Shown here in pieces: positions 30,037 to 36,607 of a stretch of DNA of 53,698 nucleotides. The notes under the pieces were generated by a model. The model was not told where the DNA came from. It did not search any database and saw nothing but the letters and a program-made list of their open reading frames with translations. Origin of the DNA: a virus. Both the position numbers and the translations under genes were made by a program. The DNA lies in IMG/VR virus record IMGVR_UViG_3300028802_000020, positions 1 through 53,698 of that record. One strand, 5' to 3'. How positions within the stretch are numbered: position 1 is the stretch's first letter; every line of letters starts with the position of its first letter.

Positions 30037-30817
30037 GGTTCATCGGCTGCTTCCCGGCCCATGCCCTGACCGTCTGCCGGTCAACGCCGGCAGTCCGGGC
30101 GATCTCGGTCTCCTCCCGACGCTCCTCCAGCGCCCGCAGGACACCGGCGCGCAGGATCGCGGTCGCCTCGTCGTATGCCCGCTTGGCGTCGGCGCGCACC
30201 CGACCGAGCGCGCCCAGGTCGACGCTGCCGTGGGGTGCCTCAACCTGGATCTGCTGGTAGCCCTCGTTGTCCAGCCACGCCCGGCGCTGCTCCGCCTGCT
30301 CTGCGGTGTCGGCGTAGCCGCCGCAGTACTCACGTGCGCGAACCCGTGCGGAGATGAACCAGCGCGGTCCCCGGTTGCTGCGCATCTCGGCGAGCCTGCC
30401 GATGGAGAGCAGGTAGACCATCGCCGTGCCCGAGGTGATCGGCCGTGCCGGCGCCGGTGCAACGTTGTGCAATTCGACCTGCTCGACCGCCGCCGGTTCG
30501 GTGCTGGTCTCGATGGCCGCCAGGGCGGCGATCACGGCATCGACGAGGGCGTCTCCGTCCCGGCTAGCGGTCTGGGCGGACAGGATGCCGTCCTGCCAGA
30601 AGACCGCGCTGTCTGCCAGCCGTTTGGCCTCGGCGTTGGAGATCTTCTCGCCGCGGAGGGCGGCGAAGCTGATGTTGCCCGTCTTGTAGTAGTCGATCTC
30701 CAGGCCGATCAGCTTGGCCAGGGCCGCGCCCCTGAGGTAGACGCGGGTGACCTTCTGGTCGGGGCTGGTCCAGGACTTGCCGCCGATGGCCTCGATCTGC
30801 TCTGCCGTGTATGTCAT
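30029..30817 (-). CDS. Putative DNA-binding regulator behind twin palindromes
   Basis: 262 residues from ATG at 30817. Residues 1-95 form a domain seen in actinobacterial mobile elements (YTAEQIEAIGGKSW, RVYLRGAALAKLIGLEIDYY, ISNAEAKRLADSAVFW). The middle is a variable helical part; residues 175-215 a domain with AEMRSNRGPRWFISARVRA; the C-terminus has a helix-turn-helix (EETEIARTAGVDRQTVRAWA). Two 14-bp palindromes abut the start codon, so the transcript may be nearly leaderless and autoregulated. The role (control of lysogeny, or plasmid-like copy control) is inferred. Confidence 0.8.
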   Translation of the reverse strand: MTYTAEQIEAIGGKSWTSPDQKVTRVYLRGAALAKLIGLEIDYYKTGNISFAALRGEKISNAEAKRLADSAVFWQDGILSAQTASRDGDALVDAVIAALAAIETSTEPAAVEQVELHNVAPAPARPITSGTAMVYLLSIGRLAEMRSNRGPRWFISARVRAREYCGGYADTAEQAEQRRAWLDNEGYQQIQVEAPHGSVDLGALGRVRADAKRAYDEATAILRAGVLRALEERREETEIARTAGVDRQTVRAWAGKQPMNRG

Positions 30818-30847
30818 GTAGAGCACTCTACACGTAGAGCACTCTAC
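30818..30847 (-). promoter_or_regulatory. Two tandem palindromic operators
   Basis: GTAGAGCACTCTAC occurs twice, at 30818-30831 and 30834-30847, 16 bp centre to centre. Each is a 14-bp inverted repeat with a two-base asymmetrical centre (CA). The first touches the ATG at 30817. Spacing near one and a half helical turns allows two dimers on opposite faces. Most likely the binding site of the downstream gene product or of another phage repressor. Confidence 0.7.
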
Positions 30848-30906
30848 GCACAAGACCCTTCTTAGCTAGCCCGCTCGCCACAGGCGACCGGGCTGAACAG
30901 CCGCGC

Positions 30907-31018
30907 CCCGATCCGTATCCGCCTTCTGAGGGGTGTGGCGACGAGGCGGATCGGGCGCTGAACGTGCCCGGCTCGCGTCGCCTCCCGCTTGGGAAGGCCG
31001 GAAGCCGACGCGAGCCGG
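30907..31018 (+). other. Two stable hairpins upstream of antirepressor
   Basis: First hairpin: CCCGAT and CCGCCT (30907-30924, with a 6-nt bulge) pair with AGGCGGATCGGG (30944-30955); the loop holds CTTCTGAGGGGTGTGGCG. Second: CCGGCTCGCGTCG (30968-30980) pairs perfectly with CGACGCGAGCCGG (31006-31018). They fill the leader before the antirepressor start at 31061. They could control its translation or act as terminators. The loop resembles others at 32.4, 32.9 and 35.5 kb. Confidence 0.6.
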
Positions 31019-31060
31019 CGCACTGATTTGCCTTCCCGCCTTCCCGGAATGAGGTCCAAC

Positions 31061-31750
31061 GTGACCGACATGCAGTTGTTCAACAACGGAGAGTTCTCGC
31101 TGAGCTTCACCTCGGCGGGCGACTCGTTCCGGGTGTCCGCGCCCGACGTGGCACGAGCGCTCGGCTTCCGCGACGCCGGCCGGCTCGTCCAGTCGATCCC
31201 CGAAGTCGACAAGGGGTACACGCTGGCGCGTACCCCTGGCGGCGAGCAGCGGATCTGGTACCTGACCGAGGCCGGGTTCTACCGCGCCCTCGGCCAGCGG
31301 CAGCCCGCGCGGATCCGCGACGCCGTTGTCCGGGAGCAGGTGTCGCGGTTCCAGTCGTGGGTGTACAGCGAGGTGCTCCCGTCAATCCGCAAGACCGGTG
31401 GCTACGTGGCCGCGCAGCGCACGGTGTCCGCGTCGATGTACGAGCCGCACACCTTCACGTGGGACGAGGTCTCCGCGAAGCTGCGGCAGAGTTTCGGCAT
31501 CACGCTGACCGTGAACGAGTTGACCCGGCTCCTGCGGACCGGCGGGGTTCTCAAGCAGAACGGCTCACCGACGAAGCGGTACCAGCATCTTTTTTGGTTC
31601 ACGAACTCGGCGTGGAACGTCCATCCGCACGTGATGCCGGAGATCGCCGTCAAGGTCTACGACACCGGCCGCGAGCTCCAGGACTTTCGGTTCATCCAGG
31701 CGCGCTTGCAGTTCGAGGGCGTCGGGGACGTGCGGGAGATCAAGGCGTGA
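31061..31750 (+). CDS. Antirepressor, BRO-N family
   Basis: 229 residues. The BRO N-terminal domain spans about 1-115: LFNNGEFSLSFTSAGDSFRV, APDVARALGFRDAGRLVQSI, IWYLTEAGFYRALGQRQ, FQSWVYSEVLPSIRKTGGY. The C-terminal part (FTWDEVSAKLRQSFGITLTV, YQHLFWFTNSAWNVHP) resembles antirepressor C-terminal DNA-binding domains. GTG at 31061 follows GAGG at 31051-31054; ATGs at 31049 and 31070 are alternatives. It would counter a repressor or act as a transcriptional regulator. Confidence 0.85.
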   Translation: MTDMQLFNNGEFSLSFTSAGDSFRVSAPDVARALGFRDAGRLVQSIPEVDKGYTLARTPGGEQRIWYLTEAGFYRALGQRQPARIRDAVVREQVSRFQSWVYSEVLPSIRKTGGYVAAQRTVSASMYEPHTFTWDEVSAKLRQSFGITLTVNELTRLLRTGGVLKQNGSPTKRYQHLFWFTNSAWNVHPHVMPEIAVKVYDTGRELQDFRFIQARLQFEGVGDVREIKA

Positions 31751-32394
31751 GCGACTACGACTCCACCGCCGACACGCTCCAGCATGCCCGCCGCGTGGCC
31801 GAACTGGTCGCGCCGCTCGCTGCCGAGATGGTGCAGCGAGGCATCCAGCACGACCGCTCAAAGACCGAGGCGCCCGAGGTGGACGTCTTCAACGAGTACA
31901 CGCCGAAGCTGAAGAATTCCACCTACGGCTCCGACGAGTACAAGGGCTTCCTCGCCGGGATGGGTGCCGGACTGGAGCACCACTACAGTGCGAACCGGCA
32001 TCACCCGGAGCACTTCACGCATGGCGTGGACGGCATGACGCTGGTCGACCTGCTCGAAATGCTCGCCGACTGGAAAGCCGCCACCGAGCGCCACGCCGAC
32101 GGCGACCTGCGCAGGAGCCTCGCCGTCCAGCGCGACCGGTTCGGTCTCAGCGACCAGCTCGTGCAGATCCTGACGAACACCGCCGCGTACTACGACTGGA
32201 TCCCCGGTCAGCCGGCGATCACCGGCCCGCGGGAGACGTGCGGCGTTGCTGGCCGCGCGCCGAACGGTGACGTCCTGGACTGCAACCAGGCGGCTGGCCA
32301 TGAGCGCGACAACCGCGTGCCGGGTGCGCGCGTGCACTGCGACGGCTCGCGGGACAGCCTGTGCTGGAACGACGGCGAGATCGCCTCGCTCTGA
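31747..32394 (+). CDS. DUF5662 family protein
   Basis: 215 residues; GTG overlaps the antirepressor stop (GTGA). Residues 10-115 match DUF5662: HARRVAELVAPLAAEMVQRG, QHDRSKTE, FNEYTPKLKNSTYGSDEYKG, LEHHYSANRHHPEHF, TLVDLLEMLADWKAA. The His/Asp-rich motifs suggest metal-dependent chemistry, but no activity is established. The C-terminal tail (170-215) has four Cys (CGVAG, CNQ, HCDG, CWND) that may form a zinc site. Confidence 0.85.
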   Translation: MSDYDSTADTLQHARRVAELVAPLAAEMVQRGIQHDRSKTEAPEVDVFNEYTPKLKNSTYGSDEYKGFLAGMGAGLEHHYSANRHHPEHFTHGVDGMTLVDLLEMLADWKAATERHADGDLRRSLAVQRDRFGLSDQLVQILTNTAAYYDWIPGQPAITGPRETCGVAGRAPNGDVLDCNQAAGHERDNRVPGARVHCDGSRDSLCWNDGEIASL

Positions 32395-32400
32395 CCGAAC

Positions 32401-32516
32401 CCTGAACCACCCGGCGCCCCGTTCAGGACTTCGCCGGTTTCCCTGAATCCCAAGATCGTGCCCCGGCTCGCGCCCGTCTTCCGAGGGGTGGGGCGGTGTA
32501 GCGCGAGCCGGGGCAC
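32401..32516 (+). other. Structured leader with 16-bp perfect hairpin
   Basis: CCTGAAC (32401-32407) pairs with GTTCAGG (32421-32427). Then GTGCCCCGGCTCGCGC (32458-32473) pairs perfectly with GCGCGAGCCGGGGCAC (32501-32516); its 27-nt loop includes CTTCCGAGGGGTGGGGCGG, like the loop at 30923. It precedes the holin-like gene by about 50 bp and may be a terminator or a regulatory leader. Confidence 0.6.
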
Positions 32517-32564
32517 CGACCCACCTGCTCAACCCCCAACACCCCTTCATCGAAGGAGTGCACC

Positions 32565-32858
32565 ATGAACGACTTCTTGAAGTCCGTGGTTCGCGAGCTC
32601 GCCCAGAAGGCTGTCGGTGTCGCCGTGGTCTGGCTCGTCGCCCACGGCGTCGACGTGCCGGCCGCCGTCACCGACTGGACCGTCCTCGCACTGGTCGGCG
32701 GCGGTGTCGCCCTATGGACCATCGCCGTGAGGTTCCTGGAGACCCGCGACTCCGGTGTGCTCCGCGGCCTCGCCCGGCTGCTGATGCTCGGCATCGGGTC
32801 GAAGCCCACCTACCCGCCTGCAGTCCCGGAACCTGTCAAGGCAGTCCGAGGCTTCTGA
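32565..32858 (+). CDS. Holin-like protein
   Basis: 97 residues, start after GAAGGAG. Two hydrophobic segments (LAQKAVGVAVVWLVAHGV, 11-28; WTVLALVGGGVALWTIAV, 38-55) with a short loop of DVPAAVTD, then a basic tail. This is the layout of phage holins of the small two-helix type. It lies away from the endolysin, next to the antirepressor genes. It could be a second holin or a prophage-expressed membrane protein. Confidence 0.7.
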   Translation: MNDFLKSVVRELAQKAVGVAVVWLVAHGVDVPAAVTDWTVLALVGGGVALWTIAVRFLETRDSGVLRGLARLLMLGIGSKPTYPPAVPEPVKAVRGF

Positions 32859-32960
32859 TGGGCGACGGCACCGGCGGAGGCAACTGACCCGCGGCTGTAC
32901 GACACGGGCTGTAGTACAGGAGTGTTGTACAGGCGCCGGCTCAGAACGTCATCGAGAAGC

Positions 32961-33000
32961 AGAGCGGCCCCGCACCTCTTCGGAGGGGCGGGGCCGCTCT
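32961..33000 (+). terminator. Convergent terminator with UUCG loop
   Basis: AGAGCGGCCCCGC (32961-32973) pairs perfectly with GCGGGGCCGCTCT (32988-33000), with an inner CCTC-TTCG-GAGG hairpin, followed by TCTCGTT. It lies between the holin-like gene and the leftward genes, so it may serve both directions. Confidence 0.8.
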
Positions 33001-33022
33001 TCTCGTTGATGAGTCTTTGTCC

Positions 33023-33211
33023 TCACAAGGTGTTCAGCGGAGACCGGTGCGTGATCAGCCACCACCACGATGCAGCCTTCCGGTGGTAGGAGCCCTCCGC
33101 CGGATACCATCCCCCAGTCTCCCGGGTCCAGGTGCAGCCGTGGGCGTCGGTGACGCGGAACAGGTTGAGGGGCTCGTTGTCGCCGAGGACGAAGCGCCGC
33201 GGCCTGGTCAT
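33023..33211 (-). CDS. Small aromatic-rich hypothetical protein
   Basis: 62 residues, last gene of a leftward operon, overlapping the upstream gene by 4 bp. Contains RRFVLGDNEPLNLFRVTDAHG and a Trp-rich part (GGWYPAEGSYHRKAASWWWL). One Cys. Compact beta-like pattern; family not recognised. Confidence 0.65.
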   Translation of the reverse strand: MTRPRRFVLGDNEPLNLFRVTDAHGCTWTRETGGWYPAEGSYHRKAASWWWLITHRSPLNTL

Positions 33212-33381
33212 GCCGGGCGCCGCATCGTCTCGCGTACCCGCTGCAACTTGTCGATCAACTCGTCCAGCTCCTCAGCGTCCAGGTCGACGATCCCGCAGGA
33301 CTGCAACCCGTACACGATCACCGTCGCGATGTTGCCGACCTGGTAGGCCCCGAACTTCTCGGTGCCGGTCTGAGTCGTCAC
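33208..33381 (-). CDS. Small hypothetical protein with C-terminal helix
   Basis: 57 residues; GTG at 33381 with GGAGGAG just upstream decides the start. Reads FGAYQVGNIATVIVYGLQSCG then a charged helix (DAEELDELIDKLQRVRETM). It overlaps both neighbours by 4 bp. No function recognised. Confidence 0.68.
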   Translation of the reverse strand: MTTQTGTEKFGAYQVGNIATVIVYGLQSCGIVDLDAEELDELIDKLQRVRETMRRPA

Positions 33382-33629
33382 CGCTCCTCCTTGGTGCGCT
33401 TCTCCATGTCGCTGCGGATCAGCAGGCACCCGATGGCCTGCTGCAGGTGGTAGGCGAGCAGCGCCGCGGTTTCGAGGTCGTCGGCGTCCATTCCGCCGAG
33501 CACGTCCATGAGTTTGTCGTGGCCGCTCGCCGGGAGCGACCAGTCGTGATCGATTGACACTGCGGCGGCGAGCAGTGCGCGGCCGGACTCGGTGACGGCT
33601 TGCCGGACCGGCGGGGTGTAGGTCGTCAT
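33378..33629 (-). CDS. Small helical hypothetical protein
   Basis: 83 residues. Helical, with VRQAVTESGRALLAAAVSID and LETAALLAYHLQQAIGCLLI. Ends with a Lys/Arg/Glu cluster. GAGTCTCC-like leader; ribosome-binding site on the minus strand is GGAGA. Part of the leftward operon with DUF2637. Confidence 0.68.
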   Translation of the reverse strand: MTTYTPPVRQAVTESGRALLAAAVSIDHDWSLPASGHDKLMDVLGGMDADDLETAALLAYHLQQAIGCLLIRSDMEKRTKEER

Positions 33630-33675
33630 GTCGGAGTCTCCAATCCTAGGTCTGAGTTCGAGTGTGCTGCTGTGC

Positions 33676-33706
33676 GCCGCCCGGTCGCTTCGTGCGACCG
33701 GGCGGC
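33676..33706. terminator. Strong hairpin terminator
   Basis: GCCGCCCGGTCGC (33676-33688) and GCGACCGGGCGGC (33694-33706) pair perfectly around a TTCGT loop, followed on the plus strand by CTTTTCG. It lies inside the leftward operon between two minus genes, so it may weaken downstream expression; the U-tract favours plus-strand termination. Confidence 0.75.
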
Positions 33707-33716
33707 CTTTTCGTCG

Positions 33717-34289
33717 TTACCGGATCGCCGGGGACACCGGTGCGTCCGCGGGGCTGTAGCCGTTGGCCATCGCGGCCAGTTCGGCGGCGGCCTTCTTGTT
33801 GGCGATCGTGATGGCGCGCTTCTGGGCGGGGGTGAGGGTCTTGGCCTTGGCGTGCCGGCGGCAGGTGCAGCCCTCGACGCAGCGCTTCCCGGCGCGGGTC
33901 TCCGGCGTGGTCTCGGCCTGCGGGGCGGGGCGGAGCTTCATCGAGTACCACTCGGCGGCGATGAACCCGGCAACGACGAGGACGCCGTAGAGCTGCTGGC
34001 CGAGGTTGTGTCCGGCGTAGACGTTGCAGGCCAGGGAGAGCGACCCGGCGCCGGACATCAGCAGCAGCCCGGCGCGCTGGGTGGACACCGCGAACTTGCT
34101 GCCGCGGCCGATGAGCCCGAGGACGGCGAGTCCGTCGATGAAGCCGGGGACCGTCCAGGCCTCCCAGCCGAGTCCGAGCGCCCGGGAGGTGGAGACGATG
34201 TGCATGAAGCTGATGGCTGCGGCGCCGAGCATGAACGCTCGGACGATGAGGCAGATGAGGATGTAGGTCCAGTTGCGCTTGGTGGTCAT
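33717..34289 (-). CDS. DUF2637-family membrane protein
   Basis: 190 residues. Four membrane helices in residues 8-110: TYILICLIVRAFMLGAAAIS, WTVPGFIDGLAVLGLIG, GLLLMSGAGSLSLACNVY and LYGVLVVAGFIAAEWYS. Then a cytoplasmic Lys/Ala-rich tail with CVEGCTCRR and a helix-turn-helix-like end. DUF2637 proteins are common on Streptomyces plasmids and integrative elements and are linked to transfer or spread. Here it is probably a prophage membrane gene of unknown function. Confidence 0.85.
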   Translation of the reverse strand: MTTKRNWTYILICLIVRAFMLGAAAISFMHIVSTSRALGLGWEAWTVPGFIDGLAVLGLIGRGSKFAVSTQRAGLLLMSGAGSLSLACNVYAGHNLGQQLYGVLVVAGFIAAEWYSMKLRPAPQAETTPETRAGKRCVEGCTCRRHAKAKTLTPAQKRAITIANKKAAAELAAMANGYSPADAPVSPAIR

Positions 34290-34358
34290 TGCGTCCTCCG
34301 GGGAGCTTGGGGTGTTGGGGATGCGCGGAGCGGGTGGCGCTCGAACGCGCGACGTCTG

Positions 34359-34388
34359 AGATCAGTGTGAACCGCTAGCGGTGTCCAA
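34359..34388 (-). promoter_or_regulatory. Candidate promoter of DUF2637 operon with palindrome in the spacer
   Basis: On the minus strand TTGGAC (34388-34383) and TGATCT (34364-34359) are 18 bp apart. The spacer carries a perfect 12-bp palindrome, ACCGCTAGCGGT, at 34371-34382. A protein bound there would block the polymerase. The -10 matches poorly, so the promoter call is tentative; the palindrome itself is certain. Confidence 0.45.
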
Positions 34389-34665
34389 ACCATGGCCGCT
34401 GACCTGCGGCGATGACCGGTGATCTGCTGGTGCGCCCGGGTTCTGGCCCCGTCGTTACGGTGTGTTGCCGAATGTAAGGGGTGATGTGGCGAGGCTGCTT
34501 ATACCGAGTGGATCTCCAAGCCCCGCAACCTCCGTATGCACCGCTAGATGTGCACGAAAGGTTGAGCAGTGATGTCCGAATCCGGCAGGTTTGGCTCGCC
34601 TAGATCAACATGTTGGCACGGTAACCGGACAAAGAGACGCCCTGGAGATCAACACGGAGCGTTTT
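34389..34665. other. Gene-free region between DUF2637 operon and excisionase-like gene
   Basis: No credible coding frame on either strand. The part at 34455-34570 is lower in G+C than its surroundings (TGTAAGGGGTGATG, CTTATACCGAG). A half copy of the upstream palindrome (ACCGCTAG) occurs near 34542. It might hold an attachment or binding site, but no tRNA-like core was found. Confidence 0.4.
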
Positions 34666-34905
34666 TCAGACCGAATCGCGGGACGCGGGACGCCGCCGCG
34701 CCTGCCACGCATCCACCGTCTCGGGCCACCAGAACGGCGTGCGCCCGTCGATCTCCCCGTCGTGCCGCGGTGCAGGGTTCGTCTTCGGCAATTGCCGCGA
34801 CACGTAGGAGTGCCACGTCTCCGGCGAGATCCCGACCCGCGCAGCCACTTGCGCGCGCAGCAGAACACGCCGCCCGTTCACGATGATCTCGTCGCCGCTC
34901 GCCAC
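34666..34905 (-). CDS. Excisionase-like helix-turn-helix protein
   Basis: 79 residues from GTG at 34905. A MerR/AlpA-like fold: VNGRRVLLRAQVAARVG, ISPETWHSYVSRQLPKTNP, and DGEIDGRTPFWWPETVDAWQ, where the last Trp helix is characteristic. The GTG lies seven bases after a -10-like CAGACT, with TTGCCG 18 bp further up, so a leaderless mRNA is likely; ATG at 34935 would fall inside that promoter. It may direct the integrase to excise the prophage. Confidence 0.75.
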   Translation of the reverse strand: MASGDEIIVNGRRVLLRAQVAARVGISPETWHSYVSRQLPKTNPAPRHDGEIDGRTPFWWPETVDAWQARRRPASRDSV

Positions 34906-34912
34906 GATCCCA

Positions 34913-34942
34913 AGTCTGCACGCCGTGCGGTGCATCCGGCAA
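34913..34942 (-). promoter_or_regulatory. Candidate leaderless promoter of excisionase-like gene
   Basis: Minus-strand TTGCCG (34942-34937), 18-bp spacer, CAGACT (34918-34913), then seven bases to GTG. The -35 is identical to that proposed for the repressor promoter at 38.25 kb. Inference from spacing and similarity. Confidence 0.45.
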
Positions 34943-35048
34943 CTCGCCGGAACGGGCGGGTTGATCCGGTCGAGCCGGATCGGTCGATCGGACCTTCCTG
35001 CACTGCTTTCCTGCGCGACCGCCTCGGCTGGCGCTAGTCTCCGCACGC

Positions 35049-35369
35049 ATGACGCAACCCGAACAAGAGCCGATACCGCAGCGCATCGAGTTCACCGCCA
35101 CTCCCGAGGTTGAGGCCGGCACCTACGCGAACTTCGTCGGCGTGTGGAACCTGCCGGACTGCTTCGTCCTGGACTTCTCGGTCTTCACCCAGGCGCCAAG
35201 GCTCGCGGAGGATGACGACGGCAAGCCGTTCGTGCACATGCCTGCCCGGGTCGTGTCTCGTGTCCGCATTCCGCCAATTCAGGTCTTCGAGTTGATGAAG
35301 GCGTTGAACCTTCAACTCGCTGCCTGGGAAGAGCACACTGGGAACAAGCGCCCCGACCCCGACCAATGA
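35049..35369 (+). CDS. DUF3467 family protein
   Basis: 106 residues. The DUF3467 pattern is clear: ATPEVEAGTYANFVGVWN, CFVLDFSVFTQAPRL, RVVSRVRIPPIQVFELMKAL, LAAWEEHTG. The family occurs in bacteria and phages and has no settled function. Its ATG lies eight bases after TAGTCT (35035-35040), so it may be leaderless. It is divergent from the excisionase-like gene. Confidence 0.85.
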   Translation: MTQPEQEPIPQRIEFTATPEVEAGTYANFVGVWNLPDCFVLDFSVFTQAPRLAEDDDGKPFVHMPARVVSRVRIPPIQVFELMKALNLQLAAWEEHTGNKRPDPDQ

Positions 35370-35379
35370 GGAGACCGCG

Positions 35380-35538
35380 ATGACCGCCATGACCACGGTG
35401 ACGACCACGGCCACCACGGACGCCCTGCCGCTGCCCATGGTCAAACGGCCGGGTATCGAGATCGTGTACAAGCCCTCACCGGCGCCGGTGATCTACACCG
35501 CCGAGCCGCATGCCCCGACACCCCGCGACACGAAGTAG
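35380..35538 (+). CDS. Small Thr/Pro-rich protein
   Basis: 52 residues, ATG preceded by GAGGAG. A Thr/Ala-rich start (MTAMTTVTTTATTDALPL) is followed by KRPGIEIVYKPSPAPVIYTA and a Pro-rich end. It lies 10 bp after the DUF3467 gene, so likely co-transcribed. No function recognised. Confidence 0.55.
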   Translation: MTAMTTVTTTATTDALPLPMVKRPGIEIVYKPSPAPVIYTAEPHAPTPRDTK

Positions 35539-35569
35539 CAACCGACACCCCCATCGCAGCTCGAACGAC

Positions 35570-35606
35570 ACCGGCGCTGCGGCCTCTTCGGAGGTGCGGC
35601 GCCGGT
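35570..35606. terminator. Terminator between convergent genes
   Basis: ACCGGCGCTGC (35570-35580) pairs with GCGGCGCCGGT (35596-35606) with one G-T pair, and an inner CCTC-TTCG-GAGG hairpin. It ends both the DUF3467 pair and the leftward gene at 35611-35817. It shares its core with the 32961-33000 terminator. Confidence 0.75.
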
Positions 35607-35610
35607 TGGT

Positions 35611-35817
35611 CTAGATCGACCCACCCGGTGGATGCCACCCACGACGCACCGGCTCCGCAAACGCCTTCCCGTCCCAGCACCGACCGTCCTCGGACGCGAT
35701 GTGGAGCCAGATCAGCCCCTGCCAGATCGGCTCGAAGCAGTGCCGGCACAGGACCGCAGCAGGTGGCGGAGTCCACTCCGTGACGCTCTTCGGAGCCCGC
35801 TCGTCCGCCTCGGCCAT
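35611..35817 (-). CDS. Small zinc-finger-like protein
   Basis: 68 residues; ATG at 35817 with GGATCGGGG upstream. Has LCRHCFEPIWQGLIWLHIAS followed by GRCWDGKAF: CxxC-x11-H-x6-C, a likely single zinc site. Such small proteins accompany actinobacterial integrative elements. Monocistronic and convergent with the genes at 35.0-35.5 kb. Confidence 0.7.
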   Translation of the reverse strand: MAEADERAPKSVTEWTPPPAAVLCRHCFEPIWQGLIWLHIASEDGRCWDGKAFAEPVRRGWHPPGGSI

Positions 35818-36100
35818 GAGCCCCGATCCTTTCGATGAGCTTTTGGTAGCGCAGGTACGGCACCGGCCTTCCTGACGCGGCACCGCACCTGCGGCTTGTG
35901 GTCCAGGTCGACACGGGCGGGTGGGCCGGTCCGGCTCGCAGTCGAGCTATGCGCGGAAATCCACTTCCCGCCCGCGTCTACCTGGTGTGCCACCGGAGCG
36001 GCCGACGGTCGCAGTGAGAGAGGCAGCCGCCCCGGTGGTGGGAGAACCAACCGGGGTCCCTCGGCCGCCAAGCTTCGGGAGGGTGGTTCCGCGATCCAAG
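35818..36100. other. Gene-poor region upstream of GntR-like gene
   Basis: About 280 bp (336 bp to the next start) with no convincing gene. It is divergent between the zinc-finger gene and the GntR-like gene. A frame on the plus strand runs through it but lacks coding character before 36154. Confidence 0.5.
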
Positions 36101-36121
36101 TTAGACGACTAAGCTGTCTAA
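36101..36121 (+). promoter_or_regulatory. Inverted-repeat operator upstream of GntR-like gene
   Basis: TTAGAC (36101-36106) and GTCTAA (36116-36121) form an inverted repeat with a 9-bp centre, GACTAAGCT, itself containing a related CTAAG half site. AT-rich and 32 bp before the start codon. Probably the binding site for the downstream regulator or overlapping its -10 region. Confidence 0.6.
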
Positions 36122-36153
36122 GACAACCACGTGTTGAGGGAAAGGCACACCCC

Positions 36154-36441
36154 GTGATCGAATTGGCGAGCCGCCAAGCACCGGGAGTCGCCATGCCCTC
36201 GACCGAGGCCGACTATGAACGCGTCTTCAACGGGATCTCCAGCAAGATCGCAGCGAAGAAGAAGGACTACCTGCCCGGGGACAAGTTGCCGACCATCGCC
36301 GCGCTGGCGGTCGAGTACGTCACCAGCGAGACGACGGTGAAGACCGCGCTGGTCCTGCTGCGGCAGGCCGGGTGGACGATCGGCCGACAGGGCAAGGGAA
36401 CGTTCGTTGCCGAACGTCCACCGATAGTTGCCGACAGCTAA
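36154..36441 (+). CDS. GntR-like winged-helix regulator (short)
   Basis: 95 residues; GTG at 36154 after GAGGGAAAGG. Only the winged helix is present: YERVFNGISSKIAAKKKDYL, PGDKLPTIAALAVEYVTSE, TVKTALVLLRQAGWTIGRQG, KGTFVAERPP. This is the GntR DNA-binding domain without an effector domain, as in transfer regulators of actinobacterial mobile elements. ATG at 36193 is a possible later start. It may repress its own promoter. Confidence 0.82.
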   Translation: MIELASRQAPGVAMPSTEADYERVFNGISSKIAAKKKDYLPGDKLPTIAALAVEYVTSETTVKTALVLLRQAGWTIGRQGKGTFVAERPPIVADS

Positions 36442-36504
36442 CGGAACGCTGTCATCCGTTCGGGGGATTGAGCGATTCTTTAACGTTTGGTTACGGTCCG
36501 ATCA

Positions 36505-36540
36505 ACACCCCGTCAGACACCCCGTTTGATCTGACACCCC
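36505..36540 (+). repeat. Three direct ACACCCC repeats
   Basis: ACACCCC at 36505, 36517 and 36534; the last two lie in an inverted arrangement GTCAGA...TCTGAC. They are between the GntR-like gene and the resolvase-like gene, about 350 bp from the 3' end of the integrase. They could be integrase or excisionase arm sites. No core site was found. Confidence 0.45.
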
Positions 36541-36607
36541 AGGCGTCGAGCCGAGACCCCGCTCCCACCTGTCCCCGGACTCTGCGACAGGGAAGGAGCG
36601 CCGACGT

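Noticed and set aside
32858-32887. Nine-codon frame after the holin-like gene
   Set aside because: Too short, composed of Gly and Asp, no evidence of function.
34329-34366. tRNA-like or attP core on the minus strand (CGCGCGTTCGAGCGCC)
   Set aside because: T-stem cannot pair correctly and no anticodon arm or acceptor stem forms.
34805-34820. Third immunity operator (GTGGCACTC on the minus strand)
   Set aside because: Nine-base match only, inside a coding region and away from a promoter; chance is likely.
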